From Cryoendolithus antarcticus (Eukaryota > Ascomycota > Dothideomycetes > Cladosporiales > Cladosporiaceae): a DNA stretch of 64,000 bases. The DNA lies in contig NAJO01000011.1 of NCBI GenBank assembly GCA_002077065.1, forward strand, positions 209,001 through 273,000, given 5' to 3'. Of this stretch, positions 8,973 to 20,744 are shown in pieces. Both the position numbers and the translations under genes were made by a program. Position 1 is the first letter of the stretch, and the number at the start of each line of letters is the position of its first letter. The notes under the pieces were generated by a model. It was given only the letters and a program-made list of their open reading frames with translations, had not been told where the DNA came from and searched no databases.

Positions 8973-11654
8973 GACAGCGGCGGTGTGGTGTTCTCCGTGG
9001 GTTACAACAAGCGAATGTGTAAGTTGCTTTGCTAAGCAGTGTCGATGCTCTATCCTGTACTGTTACCAGTCGTCATATTCTATTCACGTCGCAATGCAAG
9101 TATGCGGCGTGGTTGCAGGAAGTCAAAGGTCGGTCACGGCCGAGCGCTGGGCGCGAGTGCACCATGTGTTTCTTCTATACCAAGAGTGATAGTCTCGCGC
9201 GCGCATAAGCTCAGACGCAAGTGATGTGCTTGTGCATTGAAGCCTGCAGACAGCGTGACAACCGGCGCCAACCGCAACCCTCACACCGCGTGCTGTGCTG
9301 TGGCTCGTCGTCTACACCTACCTTCCACTGTCCAGAGCCGGCGAATGCCAGGGCCAGGGTCTCTAGCTTTGTGGGTGGAGTCCAAGATGCTCGCCCTGCA
9401 TGACACTGTACCTGGGCGGCTGCGGGCCATTGGTTAGTGGTCGATTCTGCTACGGCAAGCCACAATATATCTTCCTGCCTTTCTTGATCGTACCTTCTGA
9501 AAGTGGATCCTCTGAGGAAAGTGAGCTAATTATGGTCTCTTTCTAGCAACTTGACAACGGTCGTCGGATGGCGCACCCCACTGTCGATCACCCACTTGCT
9601 TCGGGATGAATCTGGCGAGCGAGGCCGTTTCTTCCGATCTCACACAGAGCTTCGTGAAGATTTCGTGGCGATCGCTCTTCTGCTGAGAGAGAGCCCGTGC
9701 ATATGAGGCCGGACGGCGAGATGCGAGCACTTGAACACAGCATGTGTATCAGATTCTTCACTCCGACCTCGCACGGCAAGTCGCGTTACGGTAGTGCTCG
9801 CATGTCGAGGCGTACAGACTCCACAGCGTCTACCACGCCGGCACACTACGTCGCGCGATGTCCACGAGAAGTGGCGGGTCGATGTAGCACATAGCTGCTC
9901 GTGTGAACTCTCAGGTATCACGCGGCCGCAATGCCCACCGTGATCGGCCACTTATGCAGACCGCTTCACACATCGTCTCGTGATACGACATGTGATGTGG
10001 AAGACTAGTCTCCAGTAGATGGAATTGGCAATACTCGACGGGTGCAATCAGTAGGGGAAACAAGAAAGCATACCACAAGCGGCGGCCAGCATGTTGGCCC
10101 GACGTCCGATAGGCCTTGGTAGGATTATGGCGTGCCTGACACTTGGTAGCGAATCGCAATCGCAAGCAGGATGTCTAGATCGTCAGTGGGCGCCACAAGA
10201 ATGTACGCGAGTCGTGCCAGACCTCGTGGCCCAGATACAGCGACATCGCGCGGACGTCCGTACCCTTTGATCCGATGTCCAGGCGGACGACGAGTACATC
10301 TCTCGCTACAGGACCGTACCGACTTCTTTAAAAGCACCACAGTATTCACGACAGACAGGAATCTTCCTCTGCAATCAACGAAGTTCTAGAGAGTGAGGTC
10401 CATCGAAGTGGAGATCGCATGAACGGACCGTGAACCTTGTTGGAGGCGGGCACGCGCCGACGAGCACGGCGCAACGGCCCCGCAGCGCACTTATCGTTTT
10501 TGACTGGCTCGTCCGACTTCAGGTCATCTCGACACTAATGCACGGTGTCTCCAAGTCGTCACACCAGCCAGCGCCAACAGCCATCTCTCTCTCTCCTCGC
10601 TATCCCACGCGGTCGATTCTCGGTCGCACTCTGGTCATTGGAAGGGAACAAGCAGGGCTTGGACATGACACGCCATGACTACGACGTCGATCCTCACCGC
10701 TTCACGAGAAGAGAGCACGAGTCGAATCTGCCTGCAAGGGAGCAACATTGGTCTGGACCCACAGTGTCTGCTGCAGGTCCGGGTGAAGTTATGTTCTGAC
10801 ATGCATTAACAACGGCCTTGTAGCCGAGGGCGTACTATCAAGCATTTCTCCGCATGCAGATATCGTAGCATCCGGAAAATCATCGAGAACAGGCAAAGCT
10901 CCAGTACAACCCCACGCCTGGCTGTTCCCATGCTCTGGGACTTCACTGCGCACTTCTACGATGAATTGGGTGTTGTGCAGATGCGCCTTGCAGTCGCATC
11001 GACGACCTCTTCATACTAGTTCAGTGGGTTCAAGGTTCAGCCGTGCCAGATTGCAATAAGCACGACCTCCCAGTCGGATCGTCGTTGATGGCAGACGAGG
11101 ACAGTGCAACAAAAGCGTGGGCGGGGGTGATCACTGGGTAGTGGAGCTAAGTCATGCAAGTTCATCTCGAGCGTCCAATGAGTGCGCGCAGACCCGCTTG
11201 CCGGCGGCATTTAGCTCACATTACCTGCTGGGCCGCACTCATGCTTCACCGCACACCTCCACCTCATCTACCCTCTGGCCGTGGCCCAAGAATAGAATGA
11301 GAGCCAATTTGGTCTCTTTGAGTCCACGCCTGGTCATATAAGGTACCACCACCGCCCATCTCTCTGTGCACCCGACCAGCTGCTCGTTGATCGACAATAA
11401 TTTGTTCTCTTTCTTTCTCGCGTCCTTCACTCGATCGAACGCCCGCTGGCCAGGCTTCGAGTACGCTATCGTCTAATCTTCCGAACCCGTCGTGCCCTGC
11501 CTATACGGTCACTCCGCACCCTGTTCTGTTCGACCCCAGCCATTGATTGGCCTAATCCCTGCATCTTGGATAGATTCACTTGCAGCTGTACATATTCACC
11601 CACATGTCTTCGTCCGCGCCAGTCGCAGGCGTTACGATACCACGCATAACAACA
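8973..11654. other. 2.7-kb intergenic region between divergent genes
   Basis: The longest stretch without a recognisable gene. It separates the divergent SAM-PH gene and the Zn2Cys6 regulator. Open frames up to about 100 codons occur on both strands but none has a recognisable domain or a convincing set of splice sites. A tRNA-like B box could not be paired with an A box. The right end includes the 5' UTR of the regulator, which is C/T-rich from about 11390. Long upstream regions are common for regulatory genes. An unannotated non-coding RNA cannot be excluded by eye. Confidence 0.5.
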
Positions 11655-13677
11655 ATGGCCGCCCCAGCGGTGAAGAAGAGTAATGCGACGTCAGCAGAAG
11701 GAAAAGCTGCTGCAGCTGCAGCGGCGAAGATGCACAGGCGATCTCGGTCAGGTGCGTCCCTTCCTTCCCTTCCGCCTGAGCTTGGACAGAACTGATCGTG
11801 TTTCAGGTTGCTTCACTTGCAGATTGCGAAGAAAGAAGTGCGAGGAAGGCAAGCCATCCTGCAAAGCCTGTCGGCACTTGGGTCTGCGATGCGACTACAA
11901 GCGGCCGATGTGGTGGTCGAATGGCGAGCAGCGACGCCAGCAGAAGGAAGTGATCAAGAACGTGATCAAGCAAACGCAGGTGTCCAAGAAAGTACCTACT
12001 CCCCACCGGCATGGCGCATCGACACCACCATCGCTATGCCATTCTGTGCCTTCTGCGCCAACATCAGCCGACATCTACTCGGACTCCATGCCTCATACTC
12101 GCGCACCTTCTGTGGACTCACCTTTCTCCGACTTCACTCACATTACGCCCGACGGCTACTTCCAGATCCCGCCACCACCGCAGCACCTCATGTCGCACTC
12201 GCAATATCCAATGTTCTCGCCTTACGAAGTGGACATCAAGACAGAGCGATCTGTCTTCGTCAACGACGTGCAGACACGACGCGACTCGACGATCTCGACA
12301 TTCAGCACTTTCCAGCCGCCACCGCAAGCCAATGGCATGCCTGCGTTTCCTGCAGATAGCTGGATCCAACAGGAGTATCATGAGAACCTGCACGAGACTT
12401 TCCCGGAGGAGCCAGTCGACTTCGACTTCTTCGAGTTCCCGCACGGCCAGATGACTCCGACCCACGAGACTATTGTCGAGGTAGAAGAGTGCGACAAGTA
12501 CCTCCTCAATCATTTTCTGGACAAGGTGATTAAGCTGATCTTCCCAATCCTGGACGCGAACCAGCACGGCTCGACCCGCTCAGATGTCGTGCTTCCGGCC
12601 CTGGAGTCAAATAAGCCATATCTGCATTGCTGTCTTTCAGTTGCCGCTACTCACATGAAAGCCACTGAGGGCCTTGTTGGCGAGCAAATCGACAATGACA
12701 TTGTCCGCCACCGATACTCTGCCATCTCCGAGCTCTGTGAGGCGCTCGGCCAAGATGTCAACCACAGCCAGATCCTGGAGGCGACTCTGGGCATGATCTT
12801 CTTCCAGTGCTCCGTCGGGCGACCAGACGATGCGCTTCCAGATATCCCATGGCACCAGCACTTCCAAGCAGCCACAAGCTTGATCCACAAGCTCGAGCTT
12901 CCCAAGATTGCAGTCGAGCTGTCTGCGAGTGGAGTGTTTCACCCATCTTTCAACATGACACTTGCGTCATGGATTGACATTCTCGGCGCAAGCATCATGG
13001 GCCGCGCACCGACATTCGCTGATACCTACCGCGAGCTCAATCTGAATCGTGGCAGCGCTGGACTCGGTGAGCTCATGGGCTGCGACGACCAGATCATGTT
13101 CCTCATCTCGGAGATCGCCTGCCTCGACCTCCAGAAGTCCGAGGGCCTGGACGATGTCATGCTCTGCAAGTATGTCGAGATCTTGGCAGCCGAGATCGGC
13201 CAGACGGAGGGCACGGGCGGCGGCGTCAGCTCTTGCATCTCGACGACTGGCGCACTGCGACCGAAGCAGCTTCGCACGAATGTTACCGCCATCTTCCGTG
13301 TCGCCGCACGCATCTACCTCTGCACGTTAGTCCCAGGCTACGAGCCAAACTCACCGAGCATGCGACACCTCGTCGCACAGTTCTGCGACTTCATGAGCTT
13401 CATCCCTGAAGGCGCGGAGGGCTTCGACCGCAGCCTAGCCTGGCCGCTGCTCATTGCTGGTGCTAGTGCGACTGCAGACACACCTTACCGCTCCATGTTC
13501 TCCGACCGCTGCGCCAAGCTCGGCGACGCAGCAGATTTCGGCTCATTCGGGCGCATCCGCGAGCTCCTGCACGATACCTGGAGCATGCACGACGCAGCAG
13601 CTGCCGATGGCGACGCTACTCGCGTTCACTGGCGCGACGTCATGCGCCAGAAGCAATGGGACTTCCTCCTGATCTGA
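11655..13677 (+). CDS. Zn2Cys6 transcription factor (fungal-specific domain type)
   Basis: Nuclear DNA-binding regulator of 655 residues. Exons are 11655-11751 and 11807-13677; the 55-nt intron (GTGCGT...TTTCAG) splits a Gly codon just before the zinc cluster. The cluster is C34-x2-C37-x6-C44-x6-C51-x2-C54-x6-C61, a canonical GAL4-type binuclear zinc fold. It is followed by the basic segment EQRRQQKEVIKNVIKQTQ. The middle (about 90-260) is Pro/Ser-rich. The C-terminal 400 residues resemble the Fungal_trans_2 (DUF3468) regulatory domain. I chose the ATG at 11655 for its context (A at -3, G at +4); an in-frame ATG at 11604 would add 17 residues. Target genes cannot be told: the neighbours form no obvious pathway. 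Confidence 0.9.
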
Positions 13678-14364
13678 GGAGCCCTCCACCAAATCTTGAT
13701 CACTGATTACGAAGCATAGCGACGGCGTTCTTGCTTTCTGGCGGCTCAAGGGTGCCGCGCCTACACCAGCATTATACCCAGCATTTCCTTTTCTGTTCGA
13801 CACGAGGGCAATGATGGAAGGCCTTGATCTAGTGCAGCTCTCAGGCCTGCGAGTTCCGTCATCAGGTGTACAATAGCAGCAGATAGGTCGCTCGACGACA
13901 CAGAAATCAAATAAAACATTTAAAGCATCCATGGTCTTGCTCCTTCTCATCCCATTGCATCCCTGAAGAGCATTCTCCTCTCGTTTGGATCCCCATCCTT
14001 GGCTAATGCGGCAGCCGGCGGCTGACAAGACGCCCGCAGAGCTAAAATTACCCTTCCGCGATCGTGCAGCTTACCCACTTCAGCCGAGCGTTGCTGATGC
14101 TTGCCCAGTGTGAAGCCTTCAGGCCTAGAAGTCTTGGAATGGGCTCGGCGATGGCGTGGCTCTTACGATGAGCTCGTAATGGAACGCTGCGGTGTCATCG
14201 TCGAGTGTTCACTTTGTCTTTGCTCCGTTCGTGTCAGCGGTGGCGAGGGTGACCGAGGGGACGCCTTGTAAACCCTCTCTCTCCCTTCAAGATCGAGACC
14301 CTTCAGAAGGAGCATCTGCAGAAGGATCTCGAGTGCACTACGAGTGCTCCAGCATCCAGCCTCT
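13678..14364. other. intergenic 13678-14364
   Basis: 3' UTR of the zinc-cluster gene and promoter of the next gene, both plus strand. No further gene supported. Confidence 0.6.
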
Positions 14365-15588
14365 ATGGGTGACCTGGCATCACTGACATCGCCAACCCCA
14401 ACGATGTCCTCCGCCTCGCCCCCACCTACAGTCAAGACCTCCTTCCCGCCCTCCCCAGACCCATCAACCCACCCCAGCTCCGCCGTCGAATCGCCCTCCC
14501 TCTCCTCCTCAAACGCCCTAGCCCGCTACGAGCTCGCTCCAACACCCCATCCCACCTCGAAATCCAGAGACTCTACCAAAGTCCTCCTAGTAGAATGGGA
14601 AGACGACTTCACAACCACCTCTCTCCCCGGCTCCTGGGAGATAACCTGGGAAGGCAAACGCACCGTACTCCCCGCGAAAGACCAGACCGGCAAGAACGGC
14701 GAAGAAGTACCGTTACATCGGCTATACTTCCTGCTCGGCGCCGGCGTGCCTGTACCTACTACTATCTCGCTTCGGAAAGGGGACATACTCTGGAAGACGA
14801 ACCCGCTACCCGCGATATTTAGCCCCGAGCTCGGAGCGACGGCTAGAGAAGCAGGCAAGAAAGGCGTCCTGCACACCATTTGGGCGAAAAAGCGGCTCCA
14901 AGTCCTGCAAGACGAGATTGCCGCTGAGGCTCGAGAGAATGTCGAGGGCGTGGGTTACGAGATGGCGTTGGCGGAGATGAGCTGGATAGAAGCGAATTTC
15001 GGCGTCGCCGCAAAGCCGTCAGGCCTCACAATACCTCATTCGTCGATCTCGCAACCTGCTTTAGCTTCGCCGACGAGTCCACGAAGCCCCGGAGGAGGCA
15101 GGCTGATGGAAAAGCTGAAAGGTCTTAAACTCGGCACGAATTCAGATGTGCTGGCTGCGAGCTCGCCGCTGAACCCAGCCCTTAACCCTCTAAGTCCAGA
15201 GACTTCAGACGTGGCATACAGCTCTTTCGGCGCGTTCGCTGCGCTGAAAGGCGTGCCCGATTCCTCGACCCTCGCAGCAAAGCCGTCGCAACCTCCCACA
15301 TCAACTCCCCAGCTACCAGCACCACAACAACGGAAGATGCAAGCTCATCGACCGCCTGATACGGAACTAGGAGGAAGTGGGGAAATGGGCTCGCTGAACG
15401 CGCTAGCGGCTAGTTCTGAATTGAGATTTGGGAGGAGCTCGGCTGCTGTAACAGGGGGGGAAGACGATACAGAGGACGATCTGTTCGCACTGCCTATGAG
15501 TCCACGAAGTCCCGAGATGGCGAAGAGTCCATTCAGCTTCTCTACCTTAGAGACGGGAAGGTACCTCAGACAGAAGGGAAAGGCATAA
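14365..15588 (+). CDS. conserved fungal protein of unknown function
   Basis: 407 residues in one exon from the ATG at 14365; a second in-frame ATG at 14404 is also possible. The first 65 residues are Ser/Pro-rich. A compact, conserved-looking block covers about residues 70-220: KVLLVEWEDDF, GSWEITWEGKR, then HRLYFLLGAGVPVPTTISL and a helical stretch with KKRLQVLQDEI. The rest is Ser/Pro/Ala-rich with repeated SP-(R/x)-SP motifs, including PTSPRSPG and PMSPRSPE, which look like proline-directed kinase sites. No signal peptide or membrane segment. The block reads as a real domain but I do not recognise its function. Confidence 0.75.
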   Translation: MGDLASLTSPTPTMSSASPPPTVKTSFPPSPDPSTHPSSAVESPSLSSSNALARYELAPTPHPTSKSRDSTKVLLVEWEDDFTTTSLPGSWEITWEGKRTVLPAKDQTGKNGEEVPLHRLYFLLGAGVPVPTTISLRKGDILWKTNPLPAIFSPELGATAREAGKKGVLHTIWAKKRLQVLQDEIAAEARENVEGVGYEMALAEMSWIEANFGVAAKPSGLTIPHSSISQPALASPTSPRSPGGGRLMEKLKGLKLGTNSDVLAASSPLNPALNPLSPETSDVAYSSFGAFAALKGVPDSSTLAAKPSQPPTSTPQLPAPQQRKMQAHRPPDTELGGSGEMGSLNALAASSELRFGRSSAAVTGGEDDTEDDLFALPMSPRSPEMAKSPFSFSTLETGRYLRQKGKA

Positions 15589-16126
15589 AGCTGGTGCTGT
15601 ACGCAATACATGGAACGCATGGTCCCCCCCAAAAAGGATCCGGACAGGGAAAGCATAAACGGCACTGGAAACAGTGCAAAAGTATGATCATGTACAGTCT
15701 TCTAGCCTCGTGGGTCTCGGTGGTATCATATGCAGTGCTCCCTCCGCTCCGTGCCATACCCAGCCCGAAGTCATTCGCCATTGTCCCTGTCCAAGAGGCC
15801 GCTGTACCCAAAACAACATCAGAAGCACAGAACGCCTCGCCGCCATGTATGTAACCCAGTGCTTGTCCAATCGTGCGCCTACTCTAGCTCTTGCTAGGTG
15901 TCAAGTCGTATTTAGTGACTTAATCAGCCACAAGTCCCCCAACTCCATTCAATGCAAGCAGATCCGTCGTGTCTATGGATACCGTTGATCGTTTATCATT
16001 CCAATCGGTGCGCCCTTCGCGCCAGATTCATGCAGCACCCCCCGCATGTGCGAGCCCGGAGCGACTGCTCACAAGAATCAAAGTGACGCGGGAGTCCTCA
16101 ACATATATCGAGTCAACACGCCAGTC
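15589..16126. other. intergenic 15589-16126, convergent 3' ends
   Basis: Between the stop of the unknown gene (plus) and the stop of atg1 (minus). Nothing beyond UTR sequence is supported. Confidence 0.6.
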
Positions 16127-19100
16127 CTACCGCGGTGGCGTCCCGGCGAGTGTGGGAGTCGCAGTCGCCGATCCACCTTGAGCGCCGCCGGTCTTCGAAC
16201 CTGATCCAGCGGACAGGCTGGACGGCTTAATCTGCTGCTGTGCCGCGAGTTTCTTGCGTAGTATCGAGAGGCGGTTGCGTGCGCCTTCTATCACTGCGGT
16301 GTTTGTCAGCTCCAATGTCTCATGTTCGACCCAAAATCTGTAAGACGTACGCTTCACAACCTTCACCCGATCCTCCCCCTCCATTCCCTGTATCACTCCA
16401 CCCTCCTCGCCATTGTTCCTCTCCCTCCTTCCACCCTTGGGCATCAAAGGCTCATCATCACTCTCCAACACAGCCTCGTACAGCATGATGCTAGTCACAT
16501 ACTGCAATTCGCAGTCTTGCAGCTCATCGCCCACAAGCTCACTGACTGCAGCTGCGCGACTCATCTCCACCGCACGATCGAACATCAACTTCTCAGCAGT
16601 CACTCCAGATGTTATCTGGATCTGATCGCGAGATGTGTTGATAGCAGATCCTGCGTCGCTGGAGCGATTGACTGGGTTCGCGGGGTGGTCGGCAGGGAGG
16701 CGGCGCTGCGCGTCTACTAGGATGCGACCGACAACCTCAGACTTCTCGAGGCATTCGTTGAAGCGGCTGCGCGCCCACTGCACGACGTTGTTCATGCGCT
16801 TGTTTATGTCTGCTGCGGGTGGCATTGCAGAGCGAGGCGAAGCATTGGCTGCGCTCAGAACTTCGCCGCGGCTACGCTGGTTCCACCATAGGCCAGCGAG
16901 GTCGATCGTCTTCGCGAGTATTGACAGAGTCTTGACGTATAGCACTAAGGCTTCTTCTGCAACACCTACGATCGCAAAAGTGGTCATGTCTTTGTCCTTC
17001 TCATCGGCAGAGCTGTCAAGTACGCGGTCGGGATCAACGAGTTGTTGAATGCCAAGGCCGTCCTGCGTTGAGGGCGTGGCTGGGAGGAGCTGGCGGTACT
17101 TCACCTCTGCAAAGCCGAAGATCACATCGCTGCGGTGGCCGGCATCTTCCACGGTCCGGACGACTTTACTATCCTCGTCCATGGGCAGCTTGCCGTCTGT
17201 GCCATCGCCTAGCAGGAGCTGACCTTGCGACACAGGATATGAGGGGAATGCAGTGTAGCCATGCGGTGGTGATGGGCCTTTGCCGAATGGAGGCGAGATA
17301 CCCAGAGCACCAGAGAGGCGCACGTTGGCAGCCGTGAGCACCTTCGTCATCATCGTTGTGGCCGACTGCGGACCAGGCATGCGCCTCTCGAACGACAGGT
17401 TTCTCTGATGTGGTATTCTCCCACTCACCGTCTGCGTGCCACGGGGGGGGCTTGGCGGCTGTCCACTGGGTCCTCCTTGGGTAGTCGCACGTCTGACCAT
17501 AGCACCTTGCTGCTGAGGTGAGTTGCGAAGCTGCGCATTGGCATCAAGCTCGTCCGCGAATGCGTTTACCTCGACTTGCCGCTTCTCAATCACCACGTAT
17601 TCCTTCTCAAATGCAATGTCTTGTGCTGTCCGCTCTCTACCAGCCCTCTGTGCCGCGCGCTCATCACGAGCCTTGCCCATCTCCGCAGCCTGCTCACGCA
17701 CCATCGGTGGTCCAGATAGTGGCGATGCGCGACTCGGCCGGCGCTCCATCCGTGATCCTGGTGCTGTAGCAGCTTGCGGCGCGCTATACAGTTCCTGCCT
17801 GCCGGGCGCAGTCGCATGAGCTACAATACTAGGACGTCGCTCGCGTAGAGCGGGCTGGCGCTGAATGTCGCGTGGTGCAGATCCAGTGTGTACCTGTGCA
17901 CCCGATGACGACTTCCGGCGTACAATGTCGTCAGCCGGTCGCACCGTCAGATCCTGGTCCGATGGCTTCCTGCTGGCGCGCCTGCTGTCATCTGGCACAT
18001 CCTGCGACCTGCGCGGCTGGACTCGTGGCTCAGGCGAACTGCGATTCCGCAACGGCAGCGCAAGAGCCTCCGCAATCGCAGTAGAGACAGGCTCGGGAGC
18101 GTGCACTTGCGATACCGGCCTCGGCTTCTCCAGTGGTACATCCTCACCAACCAGCCCAGGAATCTGCTCAGTAATGACAGGATCCAAGAAGAAGTCCTCG
18201 TACGACACGCGATCAAGCGGACTCTTCCTGAGGAGTTTCCTTATCACATCCTTCATTCCTCTGCTTAACTCCAATGTACGATCGAACGCGATTACATCAT
18301 TCGCCTTTTCGATCCTGCGGAGCAACTCCACATGGTTCTGCGCGCGGAACGGCGGCTTTCCAACGACCATCTCATACAGTACAGTACCAGTAGACCAGAG
18401 ATCGGCGCGCGCGTCGTATTTCTCGTAGCGGAGAATCTCAGGTGCCATGTACAAGGGCGAGCCGCAGAGAGTCTCAGCCATCGATGTCGAGGGCAGATGG
18501 CGCGCAAAGCCAAAGTCGGCAATCTTGAGCATCGGCAAAGAGTCCACACCCACGCGCGCAACCAATGAGTGCTCACTTGCAGCCAGAGGTACATCCTGCG
18601 TCCGCTGCCTGGACATGAACTTCGGCGATGGGTTGAGCAGCAAGTTTTGTGGCTTGATGTCGCGATGTATCAGGTTTCTCCCGCGCAAATACTGCAACGC
18701 GCTTGCAATCTGCTTGAGAAAATGCCTTGCCAACACTTCGTTCAACCCCCCAGTCTTCGAGTTCGGGTACTTCTGGAAGATCTCTTTCGTTTCATCATAA
18801 TCCGTCAGTTGTGTACGCTTTTTCATGAACTGCGACAGATCCGCCAACTGACAGTACTCCATGATGAGGTAGATGTGGATTGGTGTTTCGACGAGGCTGA
18901 ACATGGCAACGATATGCGGGTGTTGGAGGCTCTTCAGGATGCTAATTTCGGAGTCGAGGTTCTCCTTCAGCTTCTTTGTAAGCTTGGCCATGTGGACGAC
19001 TTTGACGGCTGCGTAGGACTTGTGTTCGCGATGCTGTGCCAAGTACACCGTAGCAAAGCTTCCCTTCCCGATCTCATTTCCACGTCTGAAGTCCCCGATG

Positions 19101-19180
19101 TACTTGTCCGGCTCGGGCTCCGTTGGCGGTGGCGGACGTCTGCTCGACGTCGCCTGCGGCTGCCTCGGCGGCGCAGCCAT
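16127..19180 (-). CDS. atg1: serine/threonine kinase Atg1 (autophagy initiation)
   Basis: Kinase that starts autophagy with Atg13 and Atg17 at the phagophore assembly site, under TORC1 control. The 1017-residue frame is uninterrupted. The kinase domain spans about 27-340: glycine loop GKGSFATVY (38-46), ATP-anchoring Lys60, catalytic HRDIKPQN (Asp174), DFG at 222-224 and GSPLYMAPE in the activation segment. The insertion between the HRD and DFG motifs (NPSPKFMSRQRTQD...) is typical of fungal Atg1. Residues 350-640 are disordered. The C-terminal region (about 690-960) carries the tandem MIT-like Atg13-binding domain (formerly DUF3543). The length is slightly above the usual 900-1000. A 1.56-kb gene-free upstream region may hold a long regulated leader. 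Confidence 0.96.
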   Translation of the reverse strand: MAAPPRQPQATSSRRPPPPTEPEPDKYIGDFRRGNEIGKGSFATVYLAQHREHKSYAAVKVVHMAKLTKKLKENLDSEISILKSLQHPHIVAMFSLVETPIHIYLIMEYCQLADLSQFMKKRTQLTDYDETKEIFQKYPNSKTGGLNEVLARHFLKQIASALQYLRGRNLIHRDIKPQNLLLNPSPKFMSRQRTQDVPLAASEHSLVARVGVDSLPMLKIADFGFARHLPSTSMAETLCGSPLYMAPEILRYEKYDARADLWSTGTVLYEMVVGKPPFRAQNHVELLRRIEKANDVIAFDRTLELSRGMKDVIRKLLRKSPLDRVSYEDFFLDPVITEQIPGLVGEDVPLEKPRPVSQVHAPEPVSTAIAEALALPLRNRSSPEPRVQPRRSQDVPDDSRRASRKPSDQDLTVRPADDIVRRKSSSGAQVHTGSAPRDIQRQPALRERRPSIVAHATAPGRQELYSAPQAATAPGSRMERRPSRASPLSGPPMVREQAAEMGKARDERAAQRAGRERTAQDIAFEKEYVVIEKRQVEVNAFADELDANAQLRNSPQQQGAMVRRATTQGGPSGQPPSPPRGTQTVSGRIPHQRNLSFERRMPGPQSATTMMTKVLTAANVRLSGALGISPPFGKGPSPPHGYTAFPSYPVSQGQLLLGDGTDGKLPMDEDSKVVRTVEDAGHRSDVIFGFAEVKYRQLLPATPSTQDGLGIQQLVDPDRVLDSSADEKDKDMTTFAIVGVAEEALVLYVKTLSILAKTIDLAGLWWNQRSRGEVLSAANASPRSAMPPAADINKRMNNVVQWARSRFNECLEKSEVVGRILVDAQRRLPADHPANPVNRSSDAGSAINTSRDQIQITSGVTAEKLMFDRAVEMSRAAAVSELVGDELQDCELQYVTSIMLYEAVLESDDEPLMPKGGRRERNNGEEGGVIQGMEGEDRVKVVKRTSYRFWVEHETLELTNTAVIEGARNRLSILRKKLAAQQQIKPSSLSAGSGSKTGGAQGGSATATPTLAGTPPR

Positions 19181-20744
19181 GATGGCGGTGTGACCTTGTC
19201 GAGTTGGAGACTCCTCGTTATAAGTCCGCTTAGCTCGCGACGCCTAGGGGTAGCAGCGCGGACTCGCACTGGGCGGTGTGATCATTTGTGGTTGCCAGAC
19301 AGATAGTGTGCTGATGCTGATAGTGTTGTGCTGGTTCTCGAGTCCTGGTGGGTGGAGTTAGGGGATAAGGCTAAGGTGCGAGTTGACGGTGAATACGGTG
19401 TGGTGGATCGCCACGGCTTTGGTCAAGTGTGGGGATGGAAGTGAAGTTGTTGACGGAAAGGCCGTGAGTCGGTTCGTCGTCCAGTCGTCGCGGGGACGTG
19501 TGTGCTTGTGTGGGATGATGTCGTGCTTGTTGTGCGGGTGAGTTCGTTACGTGATGCGGAGCGTGACCATTACGGTGCAACGAGTGTCTTCGGCGTGAGT
19601 CAGAATGGAACAAGACGCTGCTGACAATTGTTAGAAGCGAATTAAAGCAAGCGCGGTAAGAAAACAGTGTCGATGGTGATGATAGGCAGTGGTGTGGCTA
19701 TTAGGGATGGAAGACGGAGCAGGTCTGGGTATCAGTGACTCGTTGCTTGGAGGTAGCTCGAGCATGCCTGAGAGCTCACTAACCGCCGCCAATCCATGCC
19801 GCATGCGGAGAGGCTAGCGTGTGACGCGAGCCAGCTGCAGCAGCGTAAGATACATGTAACTTACACACAATCGCGACATCATCACGAGACTCACTGCCAC
19901 CTGCAAGTAGACGAGCGCTAGTCTATCCAGTACCGACACGCTCGCGTCAGTCACCATCACGCGCCTTGTCAGCAGCAACAAGCAATGAGCACGATCTCGC
20001 CGTAGCCGTGGAAGAGTCTCGGGCACCCGTCATCGACACCCCCATGCCAACACCACGGTACCTCAGAAACTCAGCTTCCCCTGCCTGATCTCCGACTCGG
20101 GCACATCATCAGATCGCATTGGGCGCTGTCTGCAGGCAACGCAGTACCACGCCGCGCTGACACCACCATCACCATCCCAACGAAACTGCACCCCGCCTCC
20201 CCGCCGCCGTCGTCTCGCAGCCTTGCAGTCTTGCAGATGCTCCCCACGATAAGCAGAAGCGATAGAACGATAAGCAGCCCACGCCCGCCAAGCTTCTAGA
20301 CGTTCGCCTATCTCTGACTACCAGGTAGCACTGTAAAGTTGAGCTACCGGTGTACTCATGTATATGCCTACGACGGAGTTGCCGCCTATCATCAAGGACT
20401 TCGATCGCGAAGTCATGGCGAAACATCGGAGTGTCGGCCGTTGTGATCGGAGAATGATTCCATCTGCTGTAAGGCCTTGTCGAAGTATCCGTGTATGTAT
20501 GTTGCAGCACCCTTATTGCCCGAAACTCAATCGCGCCTCGCAGTGATGACGAGCAAGTGAAGAATCGCTAGTGAATCCGGCGAAGTGATGGTGCATTGCT
20601 GTGTGCGAATCGAACGCGGTAGAGAGCGGGGAGCGCATTGCGATGATATGCTTTACTTTTCGTGACATGCAACTAGTGAGTTGACTGTATGTACCTTCTC
20701 ACATGCCATGAACGCCGCGCTCTTGAAATCTCAATCTATCCTCA
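19181..20744. other. 1.56-kb intergenic, atg1 upstream region
   Basis: Lies between the atg1 start and the ABC transporter stop, both on the minus strand. Short open frames (up to about 110 codons) show no family resemblance. It should contain the atg1 promoter and 5' UTR. No tRNA or other RNA gene could be supported. Confidence 0.55.

Noticed and set aside
16320..16360. Splice-like GTACGT...ACAG in the atg1 C-terminal region
   Set aside because: Only 13 nt apart; removal would shift the frame of the conserved C-terminus.
20596..20625. tRNA-like B box (GTTCGATTC on the minus strand)
   Set aside because: No A box or acceptor-stem pairing at the required distance.
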